A DNA stretch of 40,291 bases from Calditrichota bacterium (GCA_013151735.1 JAADHR010000165.1:1-40291); one strand, 5' to 3'; positions 1 through 8,789 are shown, numbered from the stretch's first letter. The notes: generated from the letters alone by a model not told the origin. A program made the numbers and translations.

Positions 1-26
1 AACACAAGATTTTGGAAGATGAACCC

Positions 27-1514
27 ATGCCGTTTCTTGAAATGAAAAACATCGTGAAAACCTATCCGGGAGTTCAGGCCCTGAAGGGCGTAAATCTTGC
101 CGTTGAAGCCGGTGAGGTGCATGCCCTGGTGGGGGAGAATGGTGCCGGAAAATCCACATTAATGAAGATACTGGCGGGTGCCGAACCCATGGACTCCGGA
201 AAACTGTTTGTGGATGGGCAGGAAATTCAACTTTCCGGACCGTCAGACGCCCAGAAAAAGGGGATTAGCATGATTTACCAGGAATTTAACCTGGTGCCCG
301 AAATGACGGTTGCGGAAAATATCTTTCTGGGACGCGAGCCGGTAAAATCGAAGGTGGGTCTTATTGATTGGAAGACCCTGCGGATGCAGGCGGCCCAGTT
401 GTTGGAGCGCCTCGACGCTCATATCAATGTGCAGGCCCGGGTCTCGGAGCTCAGTATCGCGCAGCAGCAAATGGTTGAAATTGCAAAAGCGCTTTCCTAC
501 AAAGCCCGGCTCATTGTCATGGACGAACCCTCCGCCACCCTTACGGAACATGAGCTGGCCCATTTGTTTAAGCTAATTAAAGACCTTTCACAGACCGGAA
601 TGGCTGTCATTTACATTTCGCACCGCCTGGAGGAAATCTTTGAGATCTGCAACCGCGTCACCATTTTGCGCGACGGGGAGTGGATTACGACCCGCCCCAT
701 TTCAGAAATCAGCCGGGAAGAGATTGTGCGTCTGATGGTTGGCCGGGAACTTGGCGAAGAATTCCCAAAAGTGCCTGCATCCACCGGAAGGATTTTGCTG
801 CGGGTGACCCATTTGTCATCCGGGAATCGACTCAAAAACGCTTCGTTTGAAATTCGTTCCGGAGAAATTGTCGGACTGGCGGGGCTGGTCGGCTCCGGAC
901 GAACCGAATTGGCACGAGCCATTCTGGGGTTGGGACCGAAAACTTCCGGGAGGCTCGAGCTGGAGGGGAAACCCCTGACTATTCATTCCCCCATGGACGC
1001 GATTAAGGCAGGGATTGCCCTGATTCCTGAGGATCGGAAGGGGCAGGGTTTGGTTATGGGGGCCTCTGTCAGAGAAAATGTAACCCTGGCCAGCCTGAAA
1101 AAGTTCAGCCGCTCGGGTTTTATTCTTTCGAAAAAGGAAATGAGGGCGGTTCAAAAAATGGTCAACGATCTGCGGATTAAAACGCCTTCTATCAACCAAC
1201 CCGTACAATTCCTGAGCGGAGGGAACCAGCAAAAGGTTGTTCTGGCGAAAGGGCTTCTTACCGAATCCAAAATTCTTATTTTTGATGAACCCACCCGCGG
1301 CATCGATGTGGGAGCCAAGCAGGAAATCTACCATCTTATGAATGATTTGGTAAAATCCGGCATGGGGATTTTAATGATTTCATCGGAACTGCCGGAAATT
1401 CTTGGAATGAGTGATCGTATCTTGGTAATGCACGAAGGCAAACTTGTCGGTGACGTCACTCGTGCCGACGCCACACAGGAAAAGGTTATGGCACTGGCGA
1501 TGGGGATGGTGTAA
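27..1514 (+). CDS. Sugar ABC transporter ATP-binding protein (RbsA/XylG/MglA type)
   Basis: Cytoplasmic ATPase of a CUT2-type monosaccharide importer, with two fused nucleotide-binding domains. The first has a Walker A (GENGAGKST), a signature-like LSIAQQQ and a Walker B (LIVMDEP). The second has the degenerate Walker A typical of this family (GLVGSGRTE), the signature LSGGNQQ and Walker B LIFDEPTRGID. Length of about 495 aa is normal for the family. I place the start at ATG 27 because GGAAG (14-18) lies 8 nt upstream; a TTG at 12 is in frame, and the frame is open to the left edge, so a longer form cannot be excluded. The partner permease follows after 278 nt with its own promoter. No periplasmic binding protein is visible in the window; it may lie upstream. 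Ribose versus xylose specificity cannot be read from the ATPase. Confidence 0.93.
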   Translation: MPFLEMKNIVKTYPGVQALKGVNLAVEAGEVHALVGENGAGKSTLMKILAGAEPMDSGKLFVDGQEIQLSGPSDAQKKGISMIYQEFNLVPEMTVAENIFLGREPVKSKVGLIDWKTLRMQAAQLLERLDAHINVQARVSELSIAQQQMVEIAKALSYKARLIVMDEPSATLTEHELAHLFKLIKDLSQTGMAVIYISHRLEEIFEICNRVTILRDGEWITTRPISEISREEIVRLMVGRELGEEFPKVPASTGRILLRVTHLSSGNRLKNASFEIRSGEIVGLAGLVGSGRTELARAILGLGPKTSGRLELEGKPLTIHSPMDAIKAGIALIPEDRKGQGLVMGASVRENVTLASLKKFSRSGFILSKKEMRAVQKMVNDLRIKTPSINQPVQFLSGGNQQKVVLAKGLLTESKILIFDEPTRGIDVGAKQEIYHLMNDLVKSGMGILMISSELPEILGMSDRILVMHEGKLVGDVTRADATQEKVMALAMGMV

Positions 1515-1650
1515 AAGTCGGGTTGAATTGGGAACGAAGCGATGCCTGATTTCCCTGATTCTAAATAAATAATCCATGCTCTCAAATATGCTTCAACAGC
1601 CTTCCGACGAATTTACACATATGAAAAAATGACGGCCTGACATTTATTCC

Positions 1651-1679
1651 TTGCAATTCAAAACAGATTTTTGTATTAT
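1651..1679 (+). promoter_or_regulatory. Sigma70-like promoter for the sugar permease
   Basis: TTGCAA (1651-1656) and TATTAT (1674-1679) are separated by 17 bp, a near-consensus vegetative promoter. The expected transcription start near 1686 falls just before a perfect inverted repeat, which suggests a repressed promoter. It leaves an untranslated leader of about 105 nt before the permease ATG. Confidence 0.6.
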
Positions 1680-1689
1680 GAGAATAATT

Positions 1690-1707
1690 TGAAAACAATC
1701 GTTTTCA
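1690..1707 (+). promoter_or_regulatory. LacI-family-type operator (inverted repeat)
   Basis: TGAAAAC-AATC-GTTTTCA: two perfect 7-bp arms around a 4-nt spacer. It begins 10 nt after the -10 box, so it covers the expected start of transcription. The TGAAA...TTTCA arms and CG-containing core resemble LacI/GalR-family operators. The regulator is inferred: the LacI gene at 8790 is the only such gene in the window, and its own promoter carries a palindrome sharing the CAATCG core. Confidence 0.55.
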
Positions 1708-1792
1708 TGATTCTTCACGTAAAGCAAAAGATGTGTGAAAACACCCATAAACTCTCCCCGGGCGAAACGCATCGGGAATTAAATTCAACACC

Positions 1793-2731
1793 ATGAATAA
1801 CACTCTGCTTCGAAAATTAGTTCCGGCGCTGAGTCTGTTAATTTTGTCACTGGGACTGGCGGTCTTATCGCCCTATTTTTTGACGGTTGACAACCTTTTT
1901 GCCATTGGGCTGCAAATGGCGGTTGTAGCCATCATGGCTATTGGGGAAATGATGATCATCATCACAGCAGGCATTGACCTTTCCGTGGGAAGTGTCATGG
2001 CCCTTTCGGGGATCATTGCCACTCAGGCCATGACCCATCACCTGGGCGTGTACCCGGCCATTCTGCTGGGGATTCTCATCGGCGGCCTGGGCGGGTGGGT
2101 AAATGGTGTGCTGATTGCCAAAGGCCATTTGCCCCCGTTTATTGCCACGCTGGGTACAATGGGAATTGCGCGGGGTCTGGCGCTGATTTTTACAAATGGG
2201 GTGCCCGTTTTCGGACTTCCCAAATCCTTTGAATTTTGGGGGGGCGGACATGTTTTCCGCGTAATTCCGGTTCCGCTGGTTGTGTTGACGGTTCTGGCTG
2301 TTCTGGGACATATTCTGCTGGCTCATACGCGTTTCGGCCGCTACACTTACGCTATCGGCGGAAACACGGAGGCCGCCCGTTTGTCGGGGATTCCCGTGGG
2401 GCGCTATTTGATCTGGATTTACACACTTGCCGGGTTTTTGTACGGGATTGCAGGTATTATCCTGGCGTCCCGGTTGAGCACCGGTCAACCAACGGCCGGA
2501 ACCGGTTACGAGCTGGATGTGATCACTGCCTGCGTGGTGGGAGGCGCCAGTTTGAGCGGCGGTGAGGGTCAGATTTTGGGCGCAATGGTGGGCGCACTCA
2601 TTATGGGTGTCATTCGCAACGGCAGCAACCTTCTGGACGTGTCCGCCTTCTGGCAGCAGGTTCTGATGGGCAGCATTATTATCGCCGCCGTTTTTGCGGA
2701 TCAATATCGGCGGAAAAACAACCATTTTTAA
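1793..2731 (+). CDS. Sugar ABC transporter permease (RbsC/XylH type)
   Basis: Integral inner-membrane permease of the CUT2 family, 312 aa, within the family's usual 310-340 aa. About eight to ten hydrophobic segments are visible. It shows the family-typical stretch ITAGIDLSVGSVMALSG near residue 57, the NGVLIAKGHLPPFIATLGTM segment near residues 104-123, and the cytoplasmic coupling region around GGNTEAARLSGIPV (about 190-203), which contacts the ATPase. The start is the ATG after a poor ribosome-binding site. It should work with the ATPase encoded just upstream, although the pair is separated by a promoter and operator and is therefore not a simple co-transcribed pair. Binding protein not present in the window. 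Confidence 0.92.
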   Translation: MNNTLLRKLVPALSLLILSLGLAVLSPYFLTVDNLFAIGLQMAVVAIMAIGEMMIIITAGIDLSVGSVMALSGIIATQAMTHHLGVYPAILLGILIGGLGGWVNGVLIAKGHLPPFIATLGTMGIARGLALIFTNGVPVFGLPKSFEFWGGGHVFRVIPVPLVVLTVLAVLGHILLAHTRFGRYTYAIGGNTEAARLSGIPVGRYLIWIYTLAGFLYGIAGIILASRLSTGQPTAGTGYELDVITACVVGGASLSGGEGQILGAMVGALIMGVIRNGSNLLDVSAFWQQVLMGSIIIAAVFADQYRRKNNHF

Positions 2732-2874
2732 AAGCCAAGTGTTTTGTCGCATATGAGCGGCAGAAAGAAATGCGGCGAATACGCAAATAAAAAAGGGAAG
2801 ATTGAGTATTGGTACCATCGGCAGGAGCGCGGGGGATCCAGCCCTTTCGGAAGTCGTGAACAGGAGTCTGTGAA

Positions 2875-5800
2875 TTGGTGCAAAATCATAAAAAATCCGG
2901 GCTAAAATCGGAACAAAAACGCCCCTCTTTGGGATGGGATCGAACCAGAAGTTTGATCCTTTTTCTGTTCTTTTTTTCCGGAGCCGTGAGCCTGATCTAC
3001 GAGGTGGTTTGGACGCGCATGTTCGGACTGGTGTTCGGGAATACCGTTTTTGCAACCAGTACCGTTCTGGCCGTTTTTATGGGGGGATTGGCGCTTGGCA
3101 GTTACTACCTGGGCCGCCTGGCGGATCATCAGGAGAATCTGCTGCGCCTTTACGCCAATCTGGAAGCGGGCATCGGCCTCTTTGCCTTTCTCATCCCCAC
3201 CCTTTTGCACCTGCTCAATCCCGTTTACATTGAAATTTTTAAACTCTTCCCCGAAAATCCCGTTATTTTTGCTCTGGTGCGGTTTGTCTTCGCCAGCTTG
3301 ATTTTAATTGTACCCACCACGCTAATGGGGGGGACCCTTCCGGTTCTGTCCAAATATTTTATGCGCCAGCCGAAGGGAGAAGAATCCACTGTCCCGCCAT
3401 CTGCGAAAAAGCGGAAGGGATCCGAACCTCAATCAAACCGCACGGCATCCGCCTGGGGCAGACTGGGGCGTTTCATCGGAAATCTCTATTCGGTCAATAC
3501 ATGGGGGGCTGTTACTGGCACATTTGCAGCCGGTTTTTTTATGATTGAAAAATTGGGCGTTAAGGAAACCATTTACGCCGCCGGTGCGGTTAATCTGCTT
3601 ATCGCGATGGTTATTTTCTGGGTTCTATCTGCACAAACCGCCGAAGAAAAACGTCCTGTTCAACAGGAGGGCATGGCGTCTCTCTCCGGGAAAAAACGAT
3701 TGTCCGGCCTGAATGTTCAGAGGATTATTGTAGCCGGAATGTTTCTCTCAGGAATGGCCGCACTTGCGTACGAGGTGCTCTGGAATCGGCTTTTGGTTTT
3801 TCTGCTGACGGCGTCCACTTATGCCTTCACCATCATGCTTCTCAGTTTTCTTGTGGGGATTGCGTTCGGAAGCTGGCTTATGGCAAGGGTTGTGGATCGC
3901 TTGAAAAACCCGCTCCTGTGGTTTGCCGGATTGGAGGCCACGTTGGGCGTGTTCGGCTTTTTCTCGCTCATGATTCTTGGAAAATCCGTTGGTATTTTCG
4001 ATTGGGCCGTGCACGCCGTGGGCGTTTTACTCTGGTGGCGGTGGAACCTGGTTCAGCTTTTTGTGGCGCTGGTGGTCATGCTGATTCCCACCACGCTGAT
4101 GGGCGCCACCTTCCCTCTGGCCGTGCGGATTTTTACCCGGAAGATAGATTCCGTGGGCGAAGATGTGGGGATGATTTACAGCGCCAACACACTCGGCGGT
4201 GTTCTCGGATCTCTTCTGGCGGGATTTGTGCTGGTTCCGGCACTGGGTACACAGAACAGTTTGATGCTGGTTGCCGCGATCAATTTTGGGATTGCCCTGT
4301 TGATTGTGTTTCAGCCCCTGCGGGAGGCCCGCAGGCTTCGCTGGATGATTGTGGGAGTAACGGCCGCCCTCTACACCGCGGCCCTGCTTTGGATTCCCAA
4401 AGATCTTTTTCTGAGCGTCTTTAACATCTCCCATAAAAATAGTAAAATCATTTATTACGATGAAGGAATAACCAGCACCGTTACGGTTCACGAATATTCC
4501 GGCGGGAAGCGCAGTATTTACACCAACAACGTGCAGGTGGCGGGCACGGATTTTGACATGCGCACCACGCAGGTCCTCCAGGGACACATCCCGCTGCTGC
4601 TGCATCCTCATCCCAAACGTGTGATGCAGGTGGGCTTTGGAACGGGTGAAACAGGGCACATTGTCAGCCTTTATCCGGTTCAGGCGATTGAAGGCGTGGA
4701 AATTAGTCCCGAGGTTATTCGGGCGGCCATCTATTTTGAATCCATTAACGGGGGGATTTTCCGCAATCCGATTTTTCACAAGGTCATTATGGACGGGCGC
4801 AATTATGCCATGCTCACACAAAAGGTCTACGATATTATTATGAACGATTCGATTCACCCGAATGTGAGCCATAATGCCAGTTTGTACACGGTGGATTATT
4901 TTCGATACTGTCGGTCCAAGCTGGCCGATGACGGAATCATGTCCAGTTGGTTTCCGCTTTTCGGGCTGCCGCTGCGTGATTTCAAAATAATTATCAAATC
5001 CTTTCAAACCGTTTTCCCTCACTGTTCCGTTTGGATTGCAAACAATTGCCGCAACCGGCACGCCCTGTTGGTCGGGTGGAAGAAAGAGGCTCCCCTGTCG
5101 ATTGATTACACCCTGATGAAGAAAAAACTGGCCGATCCGGAGATCAAAGCCAGTCTGGATGACATTCACATGGGCGATATTTTTTCGATTTTAGATGCCT
5201 TCGTTTTGGACGAAAAGGCCGCCGCGGCCTTCACGAAAAACGTTCCGGTGCACACGGACGACCACCCTATTTTAGAGTTTGATGCCCCGCGCGTAGAAGG
5301 GTCGGACGAAGCGGTTTGGGCGAAAAATCTGGAAGCAGCTCTGGCCTATCGCACACCGGTTGCGCCTTTTGTGAAAGATATTGCTCCGTCCGGCGATAAT
5401 CCCGATTCTGTTCGCAACACATTGAATCGATTTTATCAGGCCTCGTCCTACATCTGGAAGGGACAAATTCAATCCCTTCGTGGGGAACACCTGCGTGCCC
5501 GCGTGAATTATTTGAAGGCACTGGCCATCAACCCGGACGACAAGGATGCGGCATATTTGATCAAAGATGACCGGATTCAGGAGGAAGCCCTCAAAATGCA
5601 CCTGGAACGGACGCCGGAGGATTGGGAAAATCAGGTGCGATTGGGGGTTCGGCTTCTGGGAGAGGGCAAACTGGCGGAAGCGGAACAACGGTTGAAATTT
5701 GCGCTGCGATTGAATCCCAAAAGCCCGGAGGCCCGTGCAAATCTGGGGTTGGCCTATCTGTACCAGAAGAAGTGGGATGCGGCCATTGAAGAATTAAAGG

Positions 5801-6204
5801 CGGCCCTCAAAAGGGATCCGACACTTGTGGAGGCCCAGTACAATCTGGGATTTGCCTACCTGCAAAGGGACCAATCGTACACGGAAGCGATTTCGGAATG
5901 GGAAAAAGCGGTGAAAATTGATCCCGAGTACAGCGATGCCCATTACAATCTGGGTCTGGCGTATTGGAAGATCGGTCAACCGCAAAAGGCGATTCAAGAG
6001 TTAGAAACCGCACGTAAACTGGAACCCGGCACGCCATTGTTGTACAAACTTCTGGGCCGTCTCTACGAGAGTCAAAAAGATTACCCGCGGGCTATTCAGA
6101 ATTACAAGCTGTATCTGGAATCTGCCGTGGGCGCCAAAGACGCCGGGGCCATTCAGAAACGACTGGCGAATCTGGAAGAGAGGATCGGAGCCAGACAATT
6201 TTAG
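2875..6204 (+). CDS. Fused membrane/spermidine-synthase-like methyltransferase-fold protein with C-terminal TPRs
   Basis: A 1109-aa multidomain protein. Residues about 22-245 and 285-510 are two copies of a multi-TM unit (each with LxYEVxWxR near its start and TLMG(G/A)T(L/F)P later), followed by a soluble spermidine-synthase-like domain (about 520-790) and about five TPR repeats (about 880-1090). The Rossmann nucleotide-binding loop GFGTGE is at 587-592. Where classical aminopropyltransferases have a D-x-x-D-P-type catalytic loop, this one has NDSIHP (657-662), so true spermidine synthase activity is doubtful. Related fused proteins are common and of unknown substrate. Start: TTG 2875 lies 8 nt from AGGAG (2862-2866); GTG 2878 is the alternative. 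It sits between two transporter genes with 143 and 72 nt gaps, and no functional link to sugar use is evident. Confidence 0.85.
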   Translation: MVQNHKKSGLKSEQKRPSLGWDRTRSLILFLFFFSGAVSLIYEVVWTRMFGLVFGNTVFATSTVLAVFMGGLALGSYYLGRLADHQENLLRLYANLEAGIGLFAFLIPTLLHLLNPVYIEIFKLFPENPVIFALVRFVFASLILIVPTTLMGGTLPVLSKYFMRQPKGEESTVPPSAKKRKGSEPQSNRTASAWGRLGRFIGNLYSVNTWGAVTGTFAAGFFMIEKLGVKETIYAAGAVNLLIAMVIFWVLSAQTAEEKRPVQQEGMASLSGKKRLSGLNVQRIIVAGMFLSGMAALAYEVLWNRLLVFLLTASTYAFTIMLLSFLVGIAFGSWLMARVVDRLKNPLLWFAGLEATLGVFGFFSLMILGKSVGIFDWAVHAVGVLLWWRWNLVQLFVALVVMLIPTTLMGATFPLAVRIFTRKIDSVGEDVGMIYSANTLGGVLGSLLAGFVLVPALGTQNSLMLVAAINFGIALLIVFQPLREARRLRWMIVGVTAALYTAALLWIPKDLFLSVFNISHKNSKIIYYDEGITSTVTVHEYSGGKRSIYTNNVQVAGTDFDMRTTQVLQGHIPLLLHPHPKRVMQVGFGTGETGHIVSLYPVQAIEGVEISPEVIRAAIYFESINGGIFRNPIFHKVIMDGRNYAMLTQKVYDIIMNDSIHPNVSHNASLYTVDYFRYCRSKLADDGIMSSWFPLFGLPLRDFKIIIKSFQTVFPHCSVWIANNCRNRHALLVGWKKEAPLSIDYTLMKKKLADPEIKASLDDIHMGDIFSILDAFVLDEKAAAAFTKNVPVHTDDHPILEFDAPRVEGSDEAVWAKNLEAALAYRTPVAPFVKDIAPSGDNPDSVRNTLNRFYQASSYIWKGQIQSLRGEHLRARVNYLKALAINPDDKDAAYLIKDDRIQEEALKMHLERTPEDWENQVRLGVRLLGEGKLAEAEQRLKFALRLNPKSPEARANLGLAYLYQKKWDAAIEELKAALKRDPTLVEAQYNLGFAYLQRDQSYTEAISEWEKAVKIDPEYSDAHYNLGLAYWKIGQPQKAIQELETARKLEPGTPLLYKLLGRLYESQKDYPRAIQNYKLYLESAVGAKDAGAIQKRLANLEERIGARQF

Positions 6205-6276
6205 CCACGAATTCATAATGAACACGTAGCAATTGAAATCCCAAAAAATAAACGACTGAGTGCTAAGGAGGATTCT

Positions 6277-7887
6277 ATGGTCAAGTTCGCAGTGATTGAC
6301 TGGGTGTGGTTAATTTCGTTTATTGTGTTGATGGTTGGTTGCGGTGTTCTGTTTTACCGGCTTGGAAAGCGTTCCGAGGCCGATTTCTTTCTGGCTGGAC
6401 GAGGCTTGCCCTGGTGGCTGCCGGCGGCCTCCGTGTACGCGACTCACACAGCCACCGATACGCCCATGTGGGTGACGGGAGTAATTTACCGCTACGGTCT
6501 GGCGGGGATCTGGTACACCTTTTTTTCGGCCTGGGCGGCTATCAGCTCCTTTGTTTCCACCCGGATTTTCCGCCGGTCCCTTGCGTACACCCAGGCGGAA
6601 TGGCAAAGCCTGCGGTTTAGCGGATTGGGGAGCGAGCTTCTGCGAGGCTGGGTGGCCGGCTGGCAGGTTTTTATGAACATGTTTATTATGGGATGGGTCG
6701 GCATTGCCATGGGGAAGGTCTGCAATTACGCCTTCGGATGGCCCACCTGGATTGGACTGGTAGTCTTTTCGTCCATCGTGGCTATTTACGTGCTGGCTGC
6801 CGGATATTGGGGAGTGGTGATGGCCGATTTTCAGCAGGGAATCATTGCCTTTTTTGTGATTGTGATTGTGTCTCTCTGGGGTATGTTTGCGGCCGGTGGA
6901 CCTCATGCCATTGTGGCGAAACTTCACACCATGGGTGAGGCATGGCGCCTGAATCCCTTTTCATTTACCGGATGGTTTTCGGGAGATTTCCCCTCCGCCT
7001 GGTTCGTGACCATGCTGTTTGTCGCCATTCTGGGCGGATTCGGAATGGGCACGAGCATCGACTGGTATGTGGAAGCCCAGCGTATCCAGTCTGCCAAAAA
7101 TGTGAAACACGCCTCGTACAGCATCTGGGCGGGCAGTGTGCTGAACCTGATTCGCAATTCCATGTGGGCGGTGGCTATTCTGGCGTTTTACGTGATGTTT
7201 CCCAACATCTCAAGTCAGGCCAAATACGAGATGGGCTGGTACCGGTTGGGATTCGATTTTCTCCCGGCCGGCATGCTGGGGTTTTTCTTTGCCGCCATTC
7301 TGGCCATCCACTTTTCCAGTATTTCAACGCAGCTTAATCTGGGGGCCATGTATCTGACACGCGATATTTACCACCATTATGTGAATCCCAAGGCCTCGGA
7401 AAAAACGCTGGTCTGGGCCGGCCGGATCTCCACGCTGATTCTTTTGCTCGGCTCGTTTCTTTACGGCCTGATGATGGAAGAAATTACCAAGTGGTTAATC
7501 TTTGCCCTTTGGATTATGGCGGCAGGCGTGTGGCTGCCCAACATCCTGCAGGTTGTCTGGTGGCGGTTTAATGCCTGGGGCTATTTAGCCTCCTGGATTG
7601 CTAACTTGGGATTCAGCTGGCTGGTGGTGTGGATTCTTCCGGCTTTTCATGTGATTCCCGATTTGCCGGATTACCTGCAATTTTGGGCTCTGATTGTTCT
7701 CGGAGCGCTGGTGTACATTCCTGTGACGTTTCTTACGAAACCGGACGATATGAACCGCCTGGTAAAATATTATGTGATGTCGCGCCCCATTGGGTGGTGG
7801 GGTCCCGTTCGCAAAGAGGCGGAGCGGCGGGGCCTGATTCAGGAGCGGCGCAAAATGTTTGAAAAAATCAGTGTCTCCGAGGCTTAG
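6277..7887 (+). CDS. Sodium:solute symporter family (SSS/SLC5) transporter
   Basis: A 536-aa inner-membrane protein with about 13 hydrophobic segments, the normal size for the SSS family. N-terminal features are typical: a short outside segment, then AxFFLAGRxLPWWL-like residues near 34-47 and SVYATHTATDTP (51-62), in the region that forms the substrate and sodium site in this family. The mid-protein segment GTSIDWYVEAQRIQSAK (about 254-270) is also characteristic. A strong ribosome-binding site AAGGAGG (6265-6271) fixes the start. Substrate cannot be read from sequence; the xylose and glycan genes nearby make a sugar or sugar acid plausible (inference). Three small membrane proteins follow from 8058, and small single-TM subunits are known partners of some symporters. 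Confidence 0.9.
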   Translation: MVKFAVIDWVWLISFIVLMVGCGVLFYRLGKRSEADFFLAGRGLPWWLPAASVYATHTATDTPMWVTGVIYRYGLAGIWYTFFSAWAAISSFVSTRIFRRSLAYTQAEWQSLRFSGLGSELLRGWVAGWQVFMNMFIMGWVGIAMGKVCNYAFGWPTWIGLVVFSSIVAIYVLAAGYWGVVMADFQQGIIAFFVIVIVSLWGMFAAGGPHAIVAKLHTMGEAWRLNPFSFTGWFSGDFPSAWFVTMLFVAILGGFGMGTSIDWYVEAQRIQSAKNVKHASYSIWAGSVLNLIRNSMWAVAILAFYVMFPNISSQAKYEMGWYRLGFDFLPAGMLGFFFAAILAIHFSSISTQLNLGAMYLTRDIYHHYVNPKASEKTLVWAGRISTLILLLGSFLYGLMMEEITKWLIFALWIMAAGVWLPNILQVVWWRFNAWGYLASWIANLGFSWLVVWILPAFHVIPDLPDYLQFWALIVLGALVYIPVTFLTKPDDMNRLVKYYVMSRPIGWWGPVRKEAERRGLIQERRKMFEKISVSEA

Positions 7888-8057
7888 ATTCACGATGGTG
7901 CAGAAGAAGGTCTTTTTTTAGGACGCGTGAAGGCCTGATTTCTGTACAAACGAATCGTCGTTATTTTCAATAAAAATACTTTCACGAAAATTCAGTTCAC
8001 TCGTGGACATTTTCTTATGAAAAGATTTTGTTTGCAGACCAAAATGAGGAGGTTAAT

Positions 8058-8354
8058 ATGAGTCTAATCCGTCGTAAATGGACGCCTGCCCAGGCCGATG
8101 AATGGACCAAGGAAGATTGGTATGCCATCATTCTCTCTGTCCTTGCTTTTGTTTTTCTGACACTCGGGGCGGCACTTTCATTACTGCTTTTTGTCTGGGG
8201 ATATGTGATTCTTTTTTTTGGAATTGTGACAACAGCTTTGATGTTTTATATTATCGATCCCAAATTGAGTGTTCTCTCTGCTGATTATGATAAGAAACAG
8301 CGGGAATACCTGGAAGAGCTTGAAAAGATTGAACGGTGGGAGGAGGAATCATGA
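8058..8354 (+). CDS. Small membrane protein, putative symporter-associated subunit
   Basis: A 98-aa protein of no family I recognise. It has an acidic, tryptophan-rich N-terminus (EWTKEDWYAI, about residues 14-23), one long or two close hydrophobic segments (about 24-66), and a charged helical C-terminal tail of about 25 residues rich in E and K that could form a coiled coil. The start is ATG 8058 with AGGAGG at 8047-8052; a TTG at 8028 is in frame but has no such site. It overlaps the next gene by 4 nt (ATGA), so the two are almost certainly translationally coupled. Position after the SSS transporter suggests an accessory role; this is inference from context. Confidence 0.7.
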   Translation: MSLIRRKWTPAQADEWTKEDWYAIILSVLAFVFLTLGAALSLLLFVWGYVILFFGIVTTALMFYIIDPKLSVLSADYDKKQREYLEELEKIERWEEES

Positions 8355-8467
8355 GTAAAGGATTTATGGTTGTGATTGGAATGTCCATTGCCTATGTGGC
8401 TTCTTTTCTGGGACTTATTTTTGCATGGATTTACTACAAGAAAAATAAAAAAGAATCTCATAAATAA
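8351..8467 (+). CDS. 38-aa single-TM protein, symporter small accessory protein-like
   Basis: A very short protein: one transmembrane helix (about residues 5-27) followed by a lysine-rich tail, YYKKNKKESHK. This architecture matches the small accessory subunits encoded beside many SSS and NSS symporters (the MetS-like or symporter small accessory protein type), known from family knowledge rather than any search here. Its ATG overlaps the preceding stop (ATGA) and AGGAGG is at 8341-8346 within the upstream gene. Together with the near-ideal translation signals this supports it as real despite its length. Confidence 0.65.
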   Translation: MSKGFMVVIGMSIAYVASFLGLIFAWIYYKKNKKESHK

Positions 8468-8478
8468 AGGAAAACGAT

Positions 8479-8640
8479 ATGCTGGCTATTTTATTACAGA
8501 CCTCGGCGTTTCATCGCTATGGCGCGCCCATTTTCGGATACATTTTCCCGGGGTTGGTTTTTATTATTTCATTCGTTGTAACGTATTGGCTGTATAAGCA
8601 TTTTACAAAAGAAATTGAGAAGGAAAAAAAACGGCAATAG
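8479..8640 (+). CDS. 53-aa single-TM protein in the symporter cassette
   Basis: A short protein with a periplasm-like N-terminus (LLQTSAFHRYGAPIFGY), one transmembrane helix (about residues 20-40) and a strongly charged cytoplasmic tail (KEIEKEKKRQ). AAAGGA lies 7 nt upstream of the ATG, and the gene begins only 11 nt after the previous stop, so it belongs to the same transcription unit. I do not recognise a family. It may be a third small subunit of the neighbouring symporter, or an independent small membrane protein. Confidence 0.6.
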   Translation: MLAILLQTSAFHRYGAPIFGYIFPGLVFIISFVVTYWLYKHFTKEIEKEKKRQ

Positions 8641-8715
8641 GTTGGAGAGGAAGCCAACCCGCATGAATTTGAATGGTATTTGTTCCAAATCCCGTGCAAA
8701 AAAATAAAAAAATGC

Positions 8716-8744
8716 TTGACAATCACTGCATTGTTTTTTAAATT
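8716..8744 (+). promoter_or_regulatory. Promoter of the LacI regulator / receptor locus
   Basis: A consensus TTGACA (8716-8721) and TAAATT (8739-8744) are separated by exactly 17 bp. The predicted start of transcription, about 8751, lies against the palindrome 8752-8761. It is the best promoter match I see between the symporter cassette and the terminator at 25885. Confidence 0.7.
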
Positions 8745-8751
8745 AGGTGCA

Positions 8752-8761
8752 CAATCGATTG
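8752..8761 (+). promoter_or_regulatory. Palindromic operator, probable LacI autoregulation site
   Basis: CAATCGATTG is a perfect 10-bp palindrome with the central CG step typical of LacI-family operators, positioned 8 nt after the -10 box. The flanks are not symmetrical. The lacI-type gene begins 28 nt later, so autoregulation is the simple reading. Confidence 0.5.
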
Positions 8762-8789
8762 CCAGTGTTGATTACGGCAATTCGTTCAC

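Noticed and set aside
1865..3055. A 396-codon open frame on the minus strand
   Set aside because: It lies opposite the permease and the start of the next gene, has histidine- and asparagine-rich composition typical of an antisense shadow, and no ribosome-binding site or domain.
4027..5169. A 380-codon open frame on the minus strand
   Set aside because: Antisense to the well-supported spermidine-synthase-like domain; no recognisable motif.
8376..8597. A 73-codon plus-strand frame overlapping the small membrane genes
   Set aside because: Out of frame with two small genes that have clear ribosome-binding sites and single-TM patterns; this frame has neither.
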